From Actinomycetota bacterium (GTDB taxonomy: Bacteria; Actinomycetota; Acidimicrobiia; Acidimicrobiales; GCA-2861595): a stretch of 8,328 bases of DNA. Both the position numbers and the translations under genes were made by a program. Shown one piece after another: positions 1-5,398 of the stretch (its first letter is position 1; each line of letters opens with the position of its first letter). The DNA is taken from contig JADDQT010000077.1 of assembly GCA_016781225.1 (NCBI GenBank), positions 1-8,328 on the forward strand. Reading direction: 5' to 3'. The notes beneath the pieces are model-generated. The model made no database searches. It worked only from the letters and a program-made list of their open reading frames with translations, and was not told the origin of the DNA.

Positions 1-2
1 TC

Positions 3-992
3 GCCGACCCCGTCCCGCCTTCGATCGGGACCCTCGACGACCTGCTCGCCGGCGCCGGCTCGGTCGGCGGCGCCGCCGTCTACACCATGGCCTTCGAGCC
101 AGACTTGGCCGGGTCGCTCGTGGTGTGCGACCCACAGCACCTGGAAGCCACGAACCCCTACCGCTCGATCCTCGCCACCGCCGATGCCGCCAGCCAGACC
201 GTGGCCAAGGCCACCGAGGCGCGGGATGCGCTGGCGCACCACACCCTGCTGCGGGTCGACCCGCACGTCCGCACCGTCGCCGACTGGGAAGCCGCACAGC
301 CTGCCCAGCCGAGGCTGCCCGTCGTCCTCGTCGCCGTCGACAGTCGCGAGGCGCGAGAGGCGATCCAGGACTCGCTGCCCCTCGAGGTGGTGAACGCGGC
401 CGCGGCCCCCGACCTTGTGGCCGTGTCCGGCCACCGGACCGGCACCGGCCCGTGCATGTGCTGTCTCCACATGGCCGAAGTCCTCGACGGCCACACGATC
501 CGCAACCGGCTCATCGCCGCCCAGACAGGCATCGACCAGCGGATCGTGAACGAGCTGCGGGTGCAGGCGCGGCCTCTCGACGAGCACACGCTCCGCCAGA
601 TCGAGGGCCACCGCGGGCTGCGGACGGGAGCGCTCGACCTCTACCGGGGCCGCACCCTCGACGATCTCAACGCCGCCGAACTGCTCTACGGCGAGAGCGT
701 GGTCGAGACATCGTCGGGGACGCGGGTGGCGGTGGCGTCGCCCTTCGTCACCGCCCTGGCTGGCGCCCTCCTCGCTGGGGAAGCCTTCAAGCGGGCCACG
801 CCCGACCTGGCCAGCTACGCCCTCGGCCCGACAGGACCCGGCATCCAGTACCGCGAGAACCCGGAAACGCCCAAGCACGGCTACCTCGACAGCGTGACCG
901 CCCGCGCACCGGCCTGCCTGTGCCGATCTGTTCGGCGGCTGCGGATCCTGGCCGAGTTGCATGGCCTCGACTTGGCCGATCTTACCGCCTGA
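3..992 (+). CDS. E1-like (ThiF/HesA/MoeB-fold) adenylyltransferase, 5'-partial
   Basis: The reading frame is open from the left edge, so the ATG at 87 is internal and the true start lies upstream. Counting from base 3, residues 17-22 read GAGSVG, the glycine-rich nucleotide-binding loop of E1-type Rossmann folds. It is followed by VVCD (D43), which would bind the ATP ribose, and by TNPYR (N51, R54), matching the Asn/Arg motif that contacts ATP. K69 and the AVDSREAR segment (D113) fit the catalytic Lys and Asp of the family. Cysteines at 151-154 (PCMCC) and 305-307 (CLC) resemble the two zinc-knuckle halves of ThiF/MoeB proteins. Members adenylate the C-terminal carboxylate of a ubiquitin-like protein, sulfur carrier or peptide. 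No thiamine or molybdopterin genes are nearby, and the ImmA and XRE genes follow 52 bp downstream, so an accessory modification or defence role is more likely (inference). Substrate is unknown. Confidence 0.82.
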   Translation, partial: ADPVPPSIGTLDDLLAGAGSVGGAAVYTMAFEPDLAGSLVVCDPQHLEATNPYRSILATADAASQTVAKATEARDALAHHTLLRVDPHVRTVADWEAAQPAQPRLPVVLVAVDSREAREAIQDSLPLEVVNAAAAPDLVAVSGHRTGTGPCMCCLHMAEVLDGHTIRNRLIAAQTGIDQRIVNELRVQARPLDEHTLRQIEGHRGLRTGALDLYRGRTLDDLNAAELLYGESVVETSSGTRVAVASPFVTALAGALLAGEAFKRATPDLASYALGPTGPGIQYRENPETPKHGYLDSVTARAPACLCRSVRRLRILAELHGLDLADLTA

Positions 993-1006
993 CAGCGTCC
1001 ATTCCC

Positions 1007-1022
1007 GTTCGTGATCGTGAAC
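1007..1022. promoter_or_regulatory. candidate operator dyad between the E1 gene and immA-like gene
   Basis: The 52-bp gap between the E1-like stop and the metallopeptidase start contains GTTCGTGATCGTGAAC. Twelve of its 16 positions are dyad-symmetric: GTTC/GAAC arms and a central GATC. XRE repressors paired with ImmA proteases bind short dyads in their own promoters, so this is a reasonable candidate for the downstream XRE protein. A weak TANNNT (TACCGT, 1028-1033) lies between it and the ATG at 1045. One site only, with no second copy to compare. Confidence 0.2.
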
Positions 1023-1044
1023 ACCACTACCGTTGTCGGGAACG

Positions 1045-1884
1045 ATGACGCTGCTATCCCTCCTCGAGGAAGCCCGCGCTCGCTTCCCCGGCGCGACTGA
1101 CGAGGAAGTCGTCGCAAGTATCGCCGCTGAGCTTGTTGAGCTCCTCGACCTCGAGCCGCCCGTCGAGCCAGAGGTCGTCGCGTCCTATCAAGGCATCAAC
1201 CGCGTGGAGCGATCACCGCTCGCTTGGGCCGGGTGCCTGGTCATGGTGGACGATGAGCTCGTCATCCGCGTCCGGGAAACCGACCCCCCGGGACGACAGC
1301 GCTTCACGATCCTCCACGAAGTCGCTCATACCTTCCTCCCCGGCTATGAGCACGCGCCGCAGTACCGCTGCACGCCGCTCTCGACCCGTTCACGTCTAGA
1401 TCCCAACGAGGTGCTCTGCGACATCGCCGCGAGCGAGTTGTTGATGCCAGCTCGGTACGTGCGCTCCGTCATCGTTGACGCGTCGTTCGACCTCGACGCA
1501 GTTTCAGATCTCGCCAACGACTGCGATGCCAGCCTCGAAGCTGCCGCCCGCCGGTTCGTTGCCCTCTGGCCGGAACCGAGTCTGCTCATCCGCATGGAAG
1601 TCATTACGAAGCCCCGCGACCCTAGAGGTGAACCGCGGCTGCGTGTGACGTCCTCTCTCGCCAATGGCGACTGGCCCTATCTCCCGGCCCACAAGTCGGT
1701 TCGGGACGACCACGTGCTGAACCAATGCCTGAATGGGACATTCGTCAACTGCGTCACGAGCATCGACGACCTCACGAAGCAGTCAGCGGGGCCGGTTGAG
1801 CTCCACGCGCGCCACTACCCGTTCGTCGACAGCGAAGGAGTGCACCGTGATCGAGTCCTCGTCATCGCCCGTCGCGCCCGCTGA
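1045..1884 (+). CDS. ImmA/IrrE-family zinc metallopeptidase
   Basis: A 279-aa protein from the ATG at 1045; a TTG four codons upstream (1033) is the alternative start. Residues 91-95 are HEVAH, the HExxH zinc and catalytic motif, preceded by the usual RFTILHE helix. Downstream, NEVLCD (E122) and ASELLMP (around 129-135) match the ImmA/IrrE pattern in which a Glu gives the third zinc ligand and the next helix ends in LLMP. After residue 135 about 145 residues remain, including a C-terminal part without a motif I recognise, so it is longer than a minimal ImmA (about 170 aa). ImmA peptidases typically cleave a partner XRE repressor to switch on a mobile element or stress operon. The XRE gene that would be that partner starts 14 bp after this stop, on the same strand. 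With an E1-like enzyme upstream, another possibility is processing or deconjugating a modified protein, the job a JAB peptidase does elsewhere (inference). Confidence 0.87.
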   Translation: MTLLSLLEEARARFPGATDEEVVASIAAELVELLDLEPPVEPEVVASYQGINRVERSPLAWAGCLVMVDDELVIRVRETDPPGRQRFTILHEVAHTFLPGYEHAPQYRCTPLSTRSRLDPNEVLCDIAASELLMPARYVRSVIVDASFDLDAVSDLANDCDASLEAAARRFVALWPEPSLLIRMEVITKPRDPRGEPRLRVTSSLANGDWPYLPAHKSVRDDHVLNQCLNGTFVNCVTSIDDLTKQSAGPVELHARHYPFVDSEGVHRDRVLVIARRAR

Positions 1885-1898
1885 CGAAGCGGCGTACG

Positions 1899-2330
1899 AT
1901 GGTTGAGATCCCAACGCGCGACGACTTCGGAGGCATCGGCGCCCGGATACGTCGCTTCCGGGAGGACTCCGGGCTGAGCCTTTCGGCGCTCGCAGCCAAG
2001 GCCGGCGTGTCGAAGGGTTACCTCCACCGCCTCGAGTCGGACTCAACGGACGTGCGGCCGTCCGGCAAGACTCTCTACGCCCTCGCGCAAGCGCTGGGTG
2101 TCACCATGTCGGACCTCCTCGGTCGCAAACTGTTGGCTCCAGCCCAACCACAGGTACCGGCTGCGCTACGTGAGCTAGCTGAGGAGGAAGCCTTGCCGGA
2201 GGCCGACGTGCTCATGCTCGCATCGATCGAGTTCCGCGGTGAGGCACCTCGCACGAAAGAACGCTGGCGCTATATCTACAACGCCATCGAAACCAGCCGC
2301 GGCCTTGATCGACCTCGTCGCAAGTCGTGA
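1899..2330 (+). CDS. XRE-family HTH regulator, partner of the ImmA-like peptidase
   Basis: A 143-aa protein. Residues 13-75 form a Cro/CI-type HTH: IGARIRRFREDSGLSLSALA, then GVSKGYLHRLES as recognition helix, then the final helices ALAQALGVTMSDLL. The C-terminal part, with LPEADVLMLASIEFRG and KERWRYIYNAIETSR, resembles the tail of XRE proteins encoded next to ImmA/IrrE peptidases, where it is thought to be the peptidase-sensitive or dimerisation part. It starts 14 bp after the metallopeptidase stop, so the two are almost certainly co-transcribed. The order here is peptidase then regulator. The likely role is a repressor of this cluster, relieved by cleavage; a specific target site is not proven. 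The start ATG at 1899 has no strong Shine-Dalgarno sequence, so translational coupling to the preceding gene is likely. Confidence 0.85.
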   Translation: MVEIPTRDDFGGIGARIRRFREDSGLSLSALAAKAGVSKGYLHRLESDSTDVRPSGKTLYALAQALGVTMSDLLGRKLLAPAQPQVPAALRELAEEEALPEADVLMLASIEFRGEAPRTKERWRYIYNAIETSRGLDRPRRKS

Positions 2331-2474
2331 TCCAACCGAACCGGGGTTGAGGCGGCGACAAGCGCGATACGCGACGGCTCGACCCCTTTGGCTTCGGCCG
2401 TCAGCAGCCGGGGCCTCGTCGGCCGGGATTCCTCGGAGCGCACGGACTTGGGGCGAAGTAGCAACTCGTCGGGA

Positions 2475-2817
2475 ACGCTTCCAATCCTGGTAGAGACGTG
2501 AGGACTCCCGAAGGAAGGCGTCGGGGTCGGGAAACCTCTCGAACGCAACGCGGCCTTCTTCCGTGATTCTCCACATGCCCTTGTTCTTGATCAGCCAGCC
2601 GGCCTTGACCGCGTTCACAGTCCAGAACCGGGTGGCCTTCATGGCCGGGTTCACTGGGAGAGCTGGGGTAGTGGCCGCTCTCGTACTCGTTGAACGGCAC
2701 GAGCACTCTCAACTTCTCGAGCACTTCCCGAGCAGGAAGTCCATCGGGATGCTCCAAGAGGATCTGGAGCACGGCGCGGAGCATTGCACCTTGCCGTCGG
2801 TTGGAAATGCCCGGCAT
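2475..2817 (-). pseudogene. frameshifted, truncated winged-helix (Mrr_N-like) restriction-endonuclease N-domain
   Basis: A gene starts at ATG 2817 behind a good Shine-Dalgarno (GGGAGGGG). Its first part (LRAVLQILLEHPDGLPAREV, then FNEYESGHYPS) matches the start of the winged-helix N-domain found in Mrr-like restriction proteins. The continuation, KATRFWTVNAVKAGWLIKN then WRITEEGRVAFERFPDPDAF then LYQDWK, sits in a different minus-strand frame. Removing one C from the CCC run at 2656-2658 would join the two as ...YPSSPVNPAMKATRF..., so a one-base insertion (or sequencing error) explains it. Family similarity ends near 2478. The frame stays open to 2175, antisense to the XRE gene, but shows no PD-(D/E)xK nuclease motif, so the catalytic domain is missing. 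It lies 69 bp downstream of the MqsA-like gene on the same strand. Probably the remains of a defence gene; the right part of 2331-2474 holds nothing I recognise. Confidence 0.7.
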
Positions 2818-2828
2818 GGTCCCCTCCC

Positions 2829-2887
2829 GCTAGCTCCCGTTCTCTGCCCGGTGGCCTGAGCGACTCCGAGCATCCACCGGAGCTAGC
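2829..2887. repeat. 59-bp inverted repeat (bulged stem) between antitoxin and winged-helix gene
   Basis: GCTAGCTCC at 2829-2837 is the exact reverse complement of GGAGCTAGC at 2879-2887, and CCGGTGG at 2848-2854 is the exact reverse complement of CCACCGG at 2874-2880. The two arms share bases, so together they give a long stem whose left arm is interrupted by about ten bases. It starts at the stop codon of the MqsA-like gene and ends before the Shine-Dalgarno of the winged-helix gene. It has no T-tract, so it is not a standard intrinsic terminator. It could be an attenuator, an RNA processing site or a protein-binding dyad. Confidence 0.6.
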
Positions 2888-3129
2888 TATGCCGCCGAAG
2901 CGTCGTGCGTACCGAAATGGCGGGTTCCAACCTCGACATCGCCAGCGAGAATCGCGGTGAGGAGCTCGTCAAGGCGACGAGCGACGTCCCAAGGCAACCA
3001 GCGTTCGCCGCATGCCGGGCATTCCTCCATGGGAACTTCGAGCACGACAGCGACCTTGCCGTCTCGCTCGGCCAGCTTGGCCCGCTTGACCGGCTGCCGA
3101 TCGCCCTGTTCGCAGTGTTCGCACCTCAT
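2887..3129 (-). CDS. YgiT/MqsA-type zinc-finger antitoxin
   Basis: An 80-aa protein with MRCEHCEQGD (C3, C6) and ECPACGERWL (C37, C40): the two CxxC pairs that bind zinc in the N-terminal domain of MqsA/YgiT antitoxins. Between them lies a strand-rich stretch (KVAVVLEVP), as in the family. The remaining 40 residues contain one helix (VARRLDELLTAILAG) and are too short for the full DNA-binding HTH of E. coli MqsA, so this is the short YgiT-type form that accompanies DUF4258 toxins. Its ATG overlaps the TGA of the upstream toxin frame by one base (TGATG), behind a perfect AGGAGG. Toxin-first order is typical of mqsRA-like loci. The antitoxin reading frame is intact although the toxin looks inactivated. 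Confidence 0.82.
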   Translation of the reverse strand: MRCEHCEQGDRQPVKRAKLAERDGKVAVVLEVPMEECPACGERWLPWDVARRLDELLTAILAGDVEVGTRHFGTHDASAA

Positions 3130-3470
3130 CAGCGCCTCCTACGGTAGTCCGACGACCACAGGACAGGATCGGGTTGGTACACCGTGACGACGCGCTCTTC
3201 GCGGCGAAGGTCGTCGACTAGGACAACGACATGAAGAGGACGCTTCCATTCGACGACGAGAAGCAGCTCCTTCAGCAAGTCCGCCTCGAGAATGCTCTCC
3301 TCGATGACTTCGGCCTGCCGAAGCGCGATGTCGAACTCCGCGAAGGTGCAGTCGAGCAGGCGAAGTTTGTCGAAGGCGTGCTCCCTGATGAGCTTGGGGT
3401 GTTGCTACACCTTGGCTCGGGGAAGAGGTTCCGGCACGACGTCGATGGTCGCGGGAAGCCTGGACGTCAT
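3129..3470 (-). pseudogene. DUF4258 (MqsR-like) toxin with in-frame amber stop
   Basis: The minus-strand frame ending in the TGA at 3129-3131 encodes a recognisable DUF4258 domain: HPKLIREHAFDKLRLLD, then FAEFDIALRQAEVIEE, then EWKRPLHVVVLVDDL, then ERVVTVYQPDPVLW. These match the family pattern of an early His-Ala, a central Arg-Pro-x-His-Val-Val strand and a final V-x-T-V-Y-x-P-D. Such proteins are predicted RNA-cleaving toxins of the RelE/MqsR fold. An ATG at 3470 begins the same frame (MTSRLPATIDVVPEP...), but a TAG at 3405-3407 interrupts it just before the conserved part. After the TAG there is no ATG, GTG or TTG until a TTG deep in the domain. The gene is therefore probably dead; a non-standard start or a sequencing error are the alternatives. 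The antitoxin overlaps its stop. Confidence 0.68.
3135..3140 (-). promoter_or_regulatory. ribosome binding site of the MqsA-like antitoxin
   Basis: AGGAGG on the minus strand, five bases before the ATG at 3129 and inside the last codons of the toxin frame. It gives the antitoxin strong initiation independent of toxin translation and fixes its start. Confidence 0.75.
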
Positions 3471-3540
3471 GTGCGATAGACAACGCTCCGGGTTTCACAA
3501 CGCTCGGGCCATCCAAACGGTGCCCACCGAGCCGAGCACT

Positions 3541-3652
3541 TGAAGTAGACCGCTCTACTACTGGGCGGGTCTGGGCGGTCTGCCGGATAACCAGCCGGAC
3601 GAAACGCCTGCTCACAGGCATGAGCAGCACGAGACGGACGGCCTCGACCGCC
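3541..3652. repeat. structured direct repeat, copy 1
   Basis: This segment matches 7726-7838 in the same orientation: the first 21 bases are identical, and by eye about 98 of 113 positions agree with one single-base gap. It contains the dyad AGTAGA-CCGC-TCTACT (3544-3559), a wider pair AGACCGC/GCGGTCT, and a hairpin CTGCTCA-CAGGCA-TGAGCAG (3608-3627). Read on the minus strand, the hairpin follows the PIN gene stop by about 84 bases and could end its transcript, though its T-run is shorter than in copy 2. The dyad then lies 71 bases before the ATG at 3470 of the DUF4258 locus. Sequence outside these limits does not match copy 2. Confidence 0.85.
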
Positions 3653-3710
3653 TTGCCAAGATGAGGGTCGCGGGTTCGATCGCGTCGTCGCTCACAGCGC
3701 AGGGGGTGGG

Positions 3711-4130
3711 TCAGTTCGCCGTGCCGAGCTCTTCGAGGAGATGTCGAGGGGTAATGACCGGTGGTTCATGATCTCGGACGCTGAGCAGGTCGCCGTCCCC
3801 CGACACGATGCCATCGACACCGGCGCTCTGCCCGAGGTCGAGCAAGTAGTTGTCTGCTGGATCGCGTGAGCGACCAGCTACGAAAGCCGGGTCAGGGTGC
3901 ATCTCGACGGCACCAGCGATCGCCAGGACGAACTCAGCTCCCTGGTCCTCGGTGATGTAGCGATGGAATTTCGGACGCGAGAGAACGCCGTGGAGCTCGT
4001 CGAGAAGCGCGGGGCACGCCACGATAGAGACTCTGCGCTCCAGCGCCAGCTGGACGAGGCGCCCAGGAACCCCAGCGGGGTGGATCGCTGCCGAGACGAG
4101 GACGTTAGGGTCGAAGACGACCCGGAGCAC
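3711..4130 (-). CDS. PIN-domain toxin (putative toxin component, PIN family, COG1569 type)
   Basis: A 139-aa PIN protein with the acidic active site in order: D8 in VVFDPNVLVSA (usually DTNVLVSA; here Pro replaces Thr), E45 in ALLDELHGVL, D93 in RDPADNYLLDL, and D112/D114 in GIVSGDGDLLS. The C-terminal ITPRHLLEEL matches the family ending I-x-TP-x-x-F/L-L. PIN toxins are Mg-dependent ribonucleases, here held by a ribbon-helix-helix partner. The GTG start at 4130 follows the antitoxin TAG directly with no spacer, so translation is probably coupled. Downstream lies repeat copy 1. All the metal-binding acids are present, so it is likely active. Confidence 0.85.
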   Translation of the reverse strand: MLRVVFDPNVLVSAAIHPAGVPGRLVQLALERRVSIVACPALLDELHGVLSRPKFHRYITEDQGAEFVLAIAGAVEMHPDPAFVAGRSRDPADNYLLDLGQSAGVDGIVSGDGDLLSVRDHEPPVITPRHLLEELGTAN

Positions 4131-4400
4131 CTAGGCGGAAGCCCGGCTGGCTCGCTCGGCTCTCAGAGCCCGCAGCTCCTCAACGGCGAGTGCCATTGCC
4201 TCTTCCTCACGGATCGACACGTCGTTGGCCGCCTGTGTTTCCGCAATGTCTGCGAGGACGGCGAGACCGCGAAGCCCGAAGTAGCGGCGAAGGGCCTCCT
4301 CAACAACCTCTGCTTCGAGCCGCCCCTCTGCCCGAGCAGCGCGACGCAGTGCGTCGAGAACCCCCTCATCGAGTTCGACCGTCGTCGGCCGGCGTGCCAT
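4131..4400 (-). CDS. ribbon-helix-helix antitoxin of the PIN toxin
   Basis: An 89-aa protein starting MARRPTTVELDEGVLDALRR: a short strand followed by two helices (RRAARAEGRLEAEVVEEALR), the pattern of CopG/Arc-type ribbon-helix-helix DNA-binding dimers. The C-terminal helix, rich in Glu and Ala (IREEEAMALAVEELRALRAE), would bind and mask the toxin. ATG 4400 is chosen over the much longer open frame to the right because similarity and normal family length begin here. The gene abuts the PIN toxin and would autoregulate the pair through the region around 4401-4420. Confidence 0.83.
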   Translation of the reverse strand: MARRPTTVELDEGVLDALRRAARAEGRLEAEVVEEALRRYFGLRGLAVLADIAETQAANDVSIREEEAMALAVEELRALRAERASRASA

Positions 4401-4407
4401 GCCGACA

Positions 4408-4413
4408 AGTGTA
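4408..4413 (-). promoter_or_regulatory. possible -10 element of the RHH-PIN operon (leaderless)
   Basis: TACACT on the minus strand, seven bases before the ATG at 4400. With this spacing transcription would begin at or next to the start codon, and no Shine-Dalgarno is visible, so a leaderless mRNA (common in actinomycetes) would fit. No convincing -35 hexamer is seen. The 118-bp divergent gap to the nucleotidyltransferase also holds the direct repeat GCGAGC-GAA-GCGAGC (4482-4496). Confidence 0.3.
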
Positions 4414-4518
4414 GGAGCGTCACCAGGACCCGCTCTCGACGGCGCGGCTGGGCGGGCGACCGGGACTTGGGTAGGCGGCAGGCGAGCGAAGCGAGCGACC
4501 CGGCGTAGCGTCGTCTCG

Positions 4519-5220
4519 GTGACGCAGGAAATACCGCAACTTCCGGAGTCGACGATCCTCCTCGTCGAGGTTGGCTCGACGGCGCACGGCACCGGGCTGC
4601 CCGGCGGCGAGGACCACGACGAGATGGGCGTGGTCGTGGAGGATGCGGCCGAGGTCCTGGGTCTGGACGACCAGGGCTTGCGGACTCTCATGCAAAGGAC
4701 CCAACCCGAGGGCTCGCGATCGGGGCCGGGCGACACGGACCGAACACTCCACTCCCTGCGCCGCTTCCTGCGCCTCGCTGCGTCGGGGAACCCGTCGATT
4801 CTCATGGCGTTGTGGGCGCCGGTGCTCCACAGCACACAAGCGGGGGAGGAGCTGCGAGCCCTGGCTGAGGCCTTCGTCGGTCGCCACGTCATCCCGAGGT
4901 ACCGGGGATACATGCAGTCCCAGACACTCCGGCTGCTTGGTCTCCGAGGGGGCGGTCATGGTCGCCGCGGAGGGGGAGGACGCGAGGAGCTCATTGCCGA
5001 GCACGGCTACGACACCAAGTACGCGATGCACGCGGCCCGGCTCGGCTTCCAGTGTGTGGAGCTCCTCACGACCTGGCGACTCCAGCTCCCGATTGTCGGC
5101 GAGCCGGCGGAGTGGCTGCGAGCAGTCCGTCGTAGCGACGTGGCGTTCGAGGAATGGTGGGATCGGTGCCTGGCGCTTGACGCCCAACTCGAGCGAATGG
5201 CAGCGGATGACTCAACCTGA
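4519..5220 (+). CDS. phage/actinomycete-type nucleotidyltransferase-domain protein
   Basis: A 233-aa protein from GTG 4519. VEVGSTAHGTGLPGGEDHDE (17-35) contains the GS-x-x-x-G loop and a D-x-D pair (D32, D34) of the polymerase-beta-like nucleotidyltransferase fold. The following RTQPEGSRSGPGDTDRTLHS (about 60-79), SLRRFLRLAASGNPS and HGYDTKYAMHAARLGFQCVE (162-181) match a family commonly annotated simply as nucleotidyltransferase in actinobacteriophages and actinomycete genomes. The substrate is not known. It lacks a HEPN partner, so a MNT/HEPN antitoxin role is not supported. An upstream ATG at 4399 would add 40 low-complexity residues unlike the family and overlap the antitoxin start, so I reject it. 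The flanking IS1380 element lies just downstream. The phage link suggests arrival by a prophage or transducing element (inference). Confidence 0.75.
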   Translation: MTQEIPQLPESTILLVEVGSTAHGTGLPGGEDHDEMGVVVEDAAEVLGLDDQGLRTLMQRTQPEGSRSGPGDTDRTLHSLRRFLRLAASGNPSILMALWAPVLHSTQAGEELRALAEAFVGRHVIPRYRGYMQSQTLRLLGLRGGGHGRRGGGGREELIAEHGYDTKYAMHAARLGFQCVELLTTWRLQLPIVGEPAEWLRAVRRSDVAFEEWWDRCLALDAQLERMAADDST

Positions 5221-5284
5221 ATCCACCGATCGGCCCCGGTGGGAGGTGGTTCATCGAGGCACAGGTGGCCCGATGAGGCGATCG

Positions 5285-5317
5285 GTCCCGAGGGAAATGG
5301 TTTCCCGGCGTCGGGAC
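5285..5317. terminator. strong stem-loop downstream of nucleotidyltransferase and IS1380 transposase
   Basis: GTCCCGA (5285-5291) pairs with TCGGGAC (5311-5317), and inside it GGGAAA (5292-5297) pairs with TTTCCC (5301-5306) around a three-base TGG loop, with a four-base GGCG bulge on one side. The two genes converge on this spot, so the hairpin could stop both transcripts. There is no following T-tract on either strand, so it is terminator-like rather than a standard intrinsic terminator. It may coincide with the left end of the IS element. Confidence 0.5.
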
Positions 5318-5398
5318 GCGTCGACCCAGAGGTTGGTGCCTGTCGGGTTGTCAGCGCGTAGGAGATCGTCTGCGGTGCGCCCGGCCGCCCGGATGACG

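Noticed and set aside
125..1048. Second plus-strand open frame across the E1-like gene
   Set aside because: Arg/Pro-rich translation typical of an off-frame shadow; the overlapping E1 frame has clear motifs.
3139..3630. Minus-strand open frame of 163 codons through the toxin relic and repeat
   Set aside because: It is out of frame with the DUF4258 domain and its translation has no recognisable domain; its start lies inside repeat copy 1.
3541..3652. Repeat as an integron attC site (toxin-antitoxin cassettes would fit)
   Set aside because: No GTTRRRY or RYYYAAC core is present at the right place, no integrase is seen, and only two copies exist 4 kb apart.
3666..3684. tRNA-like GGGTTCGATC (T-loop resemblance)
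   Set aside because: The flanking five bases do not form a T-stem, and no acceptor, D or anticodon arm can be drawn around it.
4399..4518. N-terminal extension of the nucleotidyltransferase from ATG 4399
   Set aside because: The 40 extra residues are low-complexity, precede the conserved start, and the ATG overlaps the divergent antitoxin start codon.
5236..5250. GGGAGGTGGTTC as the left IS1380 terminal repeat matching GGGAGGCACTTC at the right
   Set aside because: The match is short and rests mainly on the GGGAGG that serves as the transposase ribosome binding site; likely chance.
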